Below are positions 58,300-64,000 of a stretch of DNA of 64,000 nt, in pieces (position 1 is the first letter of the stretch; each line of letters opens with the position of its first letter). The position numbers and the translations under genes were made by a program. Source of the stretch: Hydractinia symbiolongicarpus (Eukaryota > Cnidaria > Hydrozoa > Anthoathecata > Hydractiniidae); NCBI RefSeq assembly GCF_029227915.1, contig NC_079886.1, positions 19,318,501 through 19,382,500 of the forward strand, read 5' to 3'. The notes under the pieces were generated by a model. The model searched no databases and had not been told where the DNA came from. It saw nothing but the letters and a program-made list of their open reading frames with translations.

Positions 58300-58699
58300 T
58301 TAATTATGTCTCTAAATCTCTCTAGTGTTTTAATTTTATTGTCTTGCCATCTTTCTTTAGTTACATGCGAAAACAGCGAGCCTGTTCACAACTGCTCAGT
58401 AATCATTAATTGTTAACGGAACAACTTCTTGAAACCGAAACTAAATCAGCGGCATTTAGCTTCTTCGGTACATATCTCCACTGAGGGGGATAGTCACTGC
58501 TTAAATCTCACTAAAACGGTTCGCCACAAATACCTTGTATTGGAGACTACAACACCCTAACCACTTATACATATATCCATGCTGTCTGACCAAACGAGTA
58601 ACTTGTTGAATTCAATCTTAAAAGTTTCTGCACCAAATAATTCCTAGTTTGATAGTTTTTACCAATAAAGGCGCCACTCTTGACTTTAATGCTACTAAG

Positions 58700-59222
58700 T
58701 GAACAAATATGTTCCCTGATTCATACTCACTTCCAGCAAACACCACACGGCACCATATGCCTCCGACGGTGCGTTTGTGAACGCATATATGTTACATTTC
58801 TTTACTTCTTCAGGGTATTAGAAGCATTGGGTATAGAAATGTTCTGAAGATCTTTTATTTCTTTAAACCATTGCTTTACTGTAGCAACCTGGTCATCCGC
58901 CAAATCCCAGCCTAATCTCGATATCCGTATGTGTTGTAACAATATCTTTACACAAACTTTGTATGATGCAATAAACACAATTGGATTAAAAGAAATCCTA
59001 TATTTTTTAAAAAGTTACAGACACCTTGTATGAGAATTTTTTGGTTTTCCAAAGTACACCCAGAATTCTGAATGTTAACATTTCCACTTCATACCTTCCT
59101 TCCCAGAAAGTAATCGGATCTTTTAGCTCCACTTTAACTGCTTCTACAATCGTGGTCACAATATGCTGGTACGAGAGAACGAATTTCGAAGCTCGCCACC
59201 ACAAGTAATTGCGTAGGCTCAT
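58700..59222 (-). pseudogene. BEL/Pao retrotransposon pol remnant (RT to RNase H)
   Basis: Minus-strand pieces in Pao order are: FRILGVLWKTKKFSYKV (near 59060), then FNPIVFIASYKVCVKILLQH and ISRLGWDLADDQ (58990-58890), then KQWFKEIKDLQNISIP. After a frame change comes NIYAFTNAPSEAYGAV, which sits where the RNase H starts. These fit by eye the Pao pattern of LG-x-W, F-DP-x-G, a KILLQ-x-LW helix, and F-x-DAS-x-x-AYGA. At least one frameshift and several stops are present. The catalytic YxDD part is not found here. Confidence 0.7.
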
Positions 59223-59566
59223 TCTATATTAGATTCACACATCTTGAACTTGTCAAAGTTCACTTGACAATGTTCAGAGTGGACTTAGGACTTCTTCGAA
59301 ATTCTTAAAATGTGCTAATTGTTGGTGGGGTCAGCAAGGCCATTAATCACGAATTTCAGGCCCTTCGTGGTCCCCGACGTGAATTATTTCGGTGTGCAGG
59401 CGTGCTAAATAAATATGACTAGCAACTTTTTAACCCTCTCTGCCTGGCCTACATGTGTGCCAAAGTAGCATTGACTGTTTGACTTTTTTGTCCATATTTA
59501 GATAATGAGTAAAAAACTGCCTTAGTCTTAAAATTTTTGTCCACGATTGTAACTCATCTTCATTAA

Positions 59567-60200
59567 CCCAGCCGACACAAAGAGCTCTAAAAGACGTCTT
59601 TTAGACATCTTCCGCCAGTTCCGATAATCAATTGTCAAAGAATATCCGTCAGGGGGTGTAGGAAAATAAAATTACGACGTATTGAAATGAAAACGTCTTA
59701 AAAAGGCTCACCAAAATACATTAGTATTTAAAAATAATTAAAAGTGACGGTTCCAACTTTTAATTTCGTGAAAAATTGATTTCCGAAAAAAATAAGCATG
59801 CTAACTAAGTTTGCAAACACCCCCGTCTTTTTAAATTGAATTTTTCATATAAAAAACGAACGTCTTTTGAAAGACGCATTTTAGACCACTTTTAGAAATA
59901 GGAGAAGACGTCTTTTAAAAGATGCATTTTAGATGCATTAAAGCAAGAAGAGAAAGACGTCTTTTAAAAGATATATTTTAGATAACTTTTAGAAGTCTTT
60001 TAAAAAGACGTCTTTTGAAGATCTTCTAAAAGACATCTAAAATGCGTATACTACAAGATTCGAATTTATTTACTTTCAAAAGACGCTTAAAAGAAAAGCT
60101 TGAAAGACTTTCTTAAGAAGATGCATTAAAGACATCTTAATAGCATTTTGTAACAGAAGATTTAAAAAAGACGACGACTTAAAAACGTCCTATGCCGGGT
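59567..60200. mobile_element. MITE rich in AAAGACGTCTTTT palindromes
   Basis: The ends are ACCCAGCCGACACAAAGAGC at the left and, inverted, ACCCGGCATAGGACGTTTTT at the right, alike at the outer bases. The interior has about ten copies of AGACGTCTTTTAAAAGATGC or its complement, many self-complementary (AAAGACGTCTTTT). The insertion separates the two parts of the BEL/Pao remnant, so it entered that element after it had integrated. Confidence 0.6.
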
Positions 60201-60234
60201 GGGAATGATCATGCGTTCTGAAGAAACGTATTTA

Positions 60235-60730
60235 ATTTCCCAAAACCTTTTAGGAATCTGGTGAAACTCATTTTTTAAATTACCCTTTGATAAGGTTGTT
60301 TGAATTAAATTGTTTTGATAAGGCACTTTGTTTCCTGGAAGTAAATATCCTGTTCAAGTCCATCCTAGTGGTGTAGATAAGTCTCGCAATTGGTTCCCCT
60401 GATCTTCCTCTTATTTCTTTTAAAGATGAATACAGTTATGTGTAATTAATTCCAATTAACATATCAACTATTAAATATGAACTTGCGTTAGGCAATTTGA
60501 CATTCTTTAAGTGATCCCATTTGTTTGACAATGCCTTCATGTTTGGCTTCATATATACCATCATATTTCTAGTTACTCTATCGATGGTTAGTGCTGGTAC
60601 AATCAAACTTGTTTTTGAACATATGTTTTATTGAAAGCAAGCACATGATTATCTAAAACAGTTGTTGATACTTTCTCTGTTCTCCATTAGCATGTTACAA
60701 AATCGTTTCTGAAGTTTTTATTTTCAGAAG
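60235..60730 (-). pseudogene. BEL/Pao remnant, protease to linker region
   Basis: On the minus strand pieces read SLIVPALTIDRVTRNMMVYM, LSNKWDHLKNVKLPNASSYL, IVDMLIGINYT, LKEIRGRSGEPIARL and TPLGWT, interrupted by stops and one frame change. The D-x-LIG-x-(D/N)Y pattern, followed later by GEP-x-A-x-x-TPLGW, is the BEL/Pao aspartic protease and its downstream segment; in this copy the D at the N-Y position is N. It lies upstream of, and in the same orientation as, the piece at 58700-59222. No LTR was recognised. Confidence 0.72.
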
Positions 60731-60802
60731 TTATGATTAACGACAACATTTTGCTTTACCAGCTACAAAAATTGATCAGCTGATTAGGTATTCCACTTAC
60801 TA

Positions 60803-60988
60803 TCTCTATAATAACAGCCGTCGTCTGTCTGTCTCTGTGCCCCCCCCCCCCCCCCCCCCCCCGCTGAGTTAGAAAATGATGTTACGGAAACACGAATATC
60901 AAATGTAATATATTTTTATCCACTTTGTTGCAACGGATAAATAAAATGGACTGGCGAACCCGTGGATTTTTGCACGGGCAACGACTAG
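60803..60988 (+). mobile_element. Mini-Helitron, 186 bp, with poly-C run
   Basis: It starts TCTCTATAATAACAGCCGTC after an A, followed by GTCTGTCTGTCTCTGTG and about 23 C (60840-60862). It ends GGCGAACCCGTGGATTTTTG, CACGGG, CAACGA and CTAG, and the next unit starts at once. The C run occupies the zone that is expanded to GACA repeat at 21263-22440. Confidence 0.85.
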
Positions 60989-61114
60989 TCTGTATTATAA
61001 TAACAGTATACGTCTGTCTGTCACGCAAAATGGTAACGCAAGTAGTGAGACGCTCGCAATGCGGTATAGAAAGGATGGGCGAACCCGTGGATTTTTCCAC
61101 GGGGCACGGACTAG
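60989..61114 (+). mobile_element. Mini-Helitron, 126 bp, intact reference copy
   Basis: It starts TCTGTATTATAATAACAGTA directly after the CTAG of the previous unit, contains CGTCTGTCTGTCACGCAAAA, and ends with the perfect hairpin CCCGTGGATTTTTCCACGGG, then GCACGGA, CTAG and T. With the preceding unit it forms a two-element head-to-tail array inserted between A (60802) and T (61115). Confidence 0.88.
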
Positions 61115-64000
61115 TGTTGTTAAAAAACGTAAATAAAAATAAAACCCTAAACCACTTAGAGCTCTTCTAAAATTGACAAAAGTGAAACTAAGCAGCTGTT
61201 GACACTTGCTAGCACAGCAATACAAAGCAATTTTTGTTTCTCAGTCTGCGAGATCAATCGCCAAACTGTGCCGAAGCAATCAAAAAAACGCGAAGCAAAA
61301 AGAATAAGAAAAGTAGATTATTCCTACGTACCCATCCCCTAATATCACTCTCTGCTTCCGTAAGTTTCTACAACTTTAGCGAGATTTTTCTTGACGTCAC
61401 AAATTCTTTTGTTATGACAGCGTCTAAAAGTTCACACTTCGGCGGCTGCTGAAGTTGACTGATTTTACGGCAGAAAACAAAGGGATCAAAAGCAACAAAG
61501 TCAGCGAAATGCAGCAATATGTAGTTTGACTACCGTAAGAACCATAGTACCTCGATAAAGCACATCGAGGGAGAGTCAAGCTCCAGCGAATACACCTGAG
61601 TGGAGATTAAATTAATAGCCCGGGGTACTGGGCGCGAAAGAACCTATTATTAAACGGATATAATAAAATTATGCGTTGCTTTTAAACCAATTACTAGTTT
61701 TAGATACGCAAAATTGTCGCATTGACATTTTCTACTTACCAAGCTCCGAAGTCTAAATCAGCCCCTACTAAAAATTATTATACTCAAGAAAACACTTTAC
61801 TAGGAAAAATATCTTTAAAACATTACCTGAAGCATTAATGTCAATTAGTAAAGGCTGATAGACGATCACATTTTCTCTTACATTCTCTCAAAGATATTAA
61901 TAAAATAGTAGCATGACTAATATCTCTGAGAATATGTTATCGTGTATGAAACACTACCATGTTGATAACATTTTAAAAACAAACAAAAAATATGTTACAG
62001 CCTTTGAATAATGATGTACTAGACTTATTTCAATATCACCTTTTCAGGATTAGCTGTGGTGGCGAAAAATCAAAACATTGCATGAAAACGAGGTTAGTTT
62101 AGATAAAGTTCAGGACGCGAAGTTGTTTACTAGCTGTTCTGACCTTCATTATCAACAAATTTTGGTTTTATAATTTGCAACTGCCATGTTTAAAGGATCG
62201 TAGTGGATACAAGTACATAGGGGGTATTAGTAGCGGTAGTGTGACAAAAAATATAAATATTTAGTGATATTAAGTGTGTATTTGTGGCAACTTTAATGTT
62301 GGCTAGCTAGCCTATTATTTAATCCTACAAAAAGTTCATATTCTATACTGTAAGTTATAATATCTTTACCTAGTTTACTCAAACTTTATTGTAATATATA
62401 TAAATTATAATTATATAATAAACTTTTGTGCGTATGGCTTATATTTAATACACCAAAAGAGCTACTTTGTTGATTTCAATTTTATACTCTTTGTAAGCTA
62501 TTTTTTTCTTCTTTTTGACATTTTGAATTAACTTATTGTTGTAGAAGGCATATAATATACATGCATATAAAAAAATGGAAATTTCTGTTTTACCACTCAA
62601 TTTTTACATTTTATAAGTTATTTGGAACAGAATGGTATGAAATAGACCGAAATACCTGATCTTAGTTGTTTTTAATTTGCAGGCTGTGTCTGTGTAACTT
62701 TAAGGGGAACATTTGGTGGAAGACAATGGCATGACATATACTGATAGAACTGATTTTTGTTGTGTTAGATGTTATATCTGAACCATTTTGACATTTTTAT
62801 GTTAATTTTGCGAGGAAGGACTATATATATATACACAGAAGAAGAATTCAATTTTACACCTTGCAAGCTTTGTTTTTCTATGTTTTGTATAAATTCTTAC
62901 TGGGGAAATGACTGATCCTTCTCGATTTAAATTTGATGTGTTCTAAATCGTATATAGTTTTGGAAATTTTGTGTAAGATTTAATGGGTAAGGGCTAGATG
63001 CAATATGTCAAAAAACTTTTTTTGTTGAATCAGAAGCACTCCCTACAACCATTTCTTTTTTTTACAGTTTGTGAAGCTTTTGTGAGGAAAGAGTGTATGC
63101 AATATTATCGAAATAACTGATTTTTGTTGCAAACTGTTTTTCATTGGCATTTTGGATTAAAATATTGTTTTAGAGGGCATATGCAGTAGATATATGTACC
63201 GAAATAATTAAATTTTGCAAACTTTGATTTTGTCGTTACCTCTCATTTTTTACATTTTGATTAAACTTTTGTGGGAGACCGCCGGTATGCGAAGGACCAA
63301 AATAAGAGATTTTAGTATTATTTAGAATTTGTATTTTGTGTTGCAAAATTGATGCAAAAATTGACATAAAATGAACTTATATAAAGATTGATTGCTGTTG
63401 TTTAACATGACTCATTATGACTTATATATATATTTTATGAAAATTTGTGACAGAATACTATGTGAGATTTGAAATTTTGTTTATTTTATTGATGGTAAAA
63501 CAGCATGCAAATTGCTAAAAGGACTTTATTAATTTTAGATTTAAACACCGTTATTTTGTTGGCATTTTGTCTAAAGTTTGGTGAGGAAGGACCGTATGCA
63601 ATATATCAAATAATGTTTTATTGCATTATAATTTATCGTTGCAATCCCTTTTTAACACCTTAGATAAAAATTTCTACTTAGGCAAAATTTATTGTTTATT
63701 TTTCACATTTTGTGTCAACCTTTGGCAGGGTTTGCAATAAACTAACTGATTTTAACATATACAATGAGAGAGATTTGTGTTTGACATTGATCAGCTTTTT
63801 TTTTTATATGTGGCGTTTTGAGTGATTTAAATTTTATGGGTGAGATGTATGTTGAAATGCTTTTAAAAACTTTTTTCCGAATAATTTTCGCATTTGTCAG
63901 ATGGTCAGAGCAAGTAATTTTAGTAGATTCAGATTTTAAACGTCACATACATACTGCAGTTGTTGAAAACCTTAAATTTTTTTGGTCATTTATATAATAA
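61115..64000. other. AT-rich stretch, no supported gene
   Basis: From 62240 on the sequence is very T-rich. Loosely recurring phrases such as TTTGTTGC, ACATTTTG and GGAAGGACYRTATGCAATAT (62815, 63590 and variants) suggest an old diverged repeat array on a scale of about 200-400 bases. No coding region or RNA gene is supported. Confidence 0.4.

Overview
The window looks like AT-rich nuclear DNA of an invertebrate animal, probably a cnidarian and possibly a hydrozoan. That assignment is inference. It rests on intron-containing host coding sequence, Pol III tRNA-like genes, eukaryotic mobile elements (Helitrons, BEL/Pao, TIR transposons, a SINE-like unit) and a reverse transcriptase lineage I associate with cnidarian genomes. 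No ribosome binding sites, operons or other prokaryotic organisation are visible. Host genes are sparse. The two clear ones are a two-exon EF-hand (calmodulin-like) gene fragment on the minus strand (15166-15932) and an intronless MFSD8/CLN7-like major facilitator transporter on the minus strand (38179-39492) with a TATA box. There is one good tRNA-Arg(CCT) gene, one decayed tRNA-Arg(TCT)-like gene, one tRNA-like gene with a distorted anticodon arm and one tRNA-derived SINE candidate. Everything else that can be recognised is mobile or repetitive. Layout: 1-4980 holds nothing recognisable. 5024-5680 is a truncated Helitron copy. 6677-9830 is a compact island of six or seven small genes unlike the rest of the window: five or six on the plus strand, and one decayed gene converging from the minus strand. 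They include a single-helix membrane protein, a second one below the usual length cut-off, a DUF4116-like repeat protein, a gene split at a slippery heptamer, and a SAP-like protein. I read it as the decayed remnant of a virus-like or large mobile element. 9998-10320 is a long GAA/TTC repeat. 11438-11635 is a near-perfect 58-bp-arm inverted repeat. 12926-13135 holds mini-Helitrons. 21163-22440 is a mini-Helitron whose TCTG motif has grown into 1.18 kb of GACA repeat. 22726-23172 is a foldback-like element with heptamer repeats. 24050-30439 holds a decayed reverse transcriptase, 2.9 kb of which is tandemly duplicated. 36751-37818 and 43226-45607 carry Helitrons, including three in head-to-tail array. 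49658-51956 is a 2.3-kb TIR transposon with a 6-bp target duplication, an IS3/integrase-like DDE transposase and a companion zinc-ribbon protein. 55225-56400 holds further Helitrons and minisatellites. 57575-58299 is a TTAA-flanked element. 58700-60730 is a BEL/Pao pol remnant interrupted by a repeat-rich MITE. 60803-61114 is a pair of tandem mini-Helitrons. The host genes show no functional relationship to one another. The organising theme is transposon activity: Helitrons seed microsatellites and CRE-like motifs, elements insert into and break other elements, and a local duplication has copied an already dead retroelement. The most unusual parts are the compact island at 6.7-9.8 kb, the Helitron-derived GACA satellite and the 2.3-kb integrase-type transposon.
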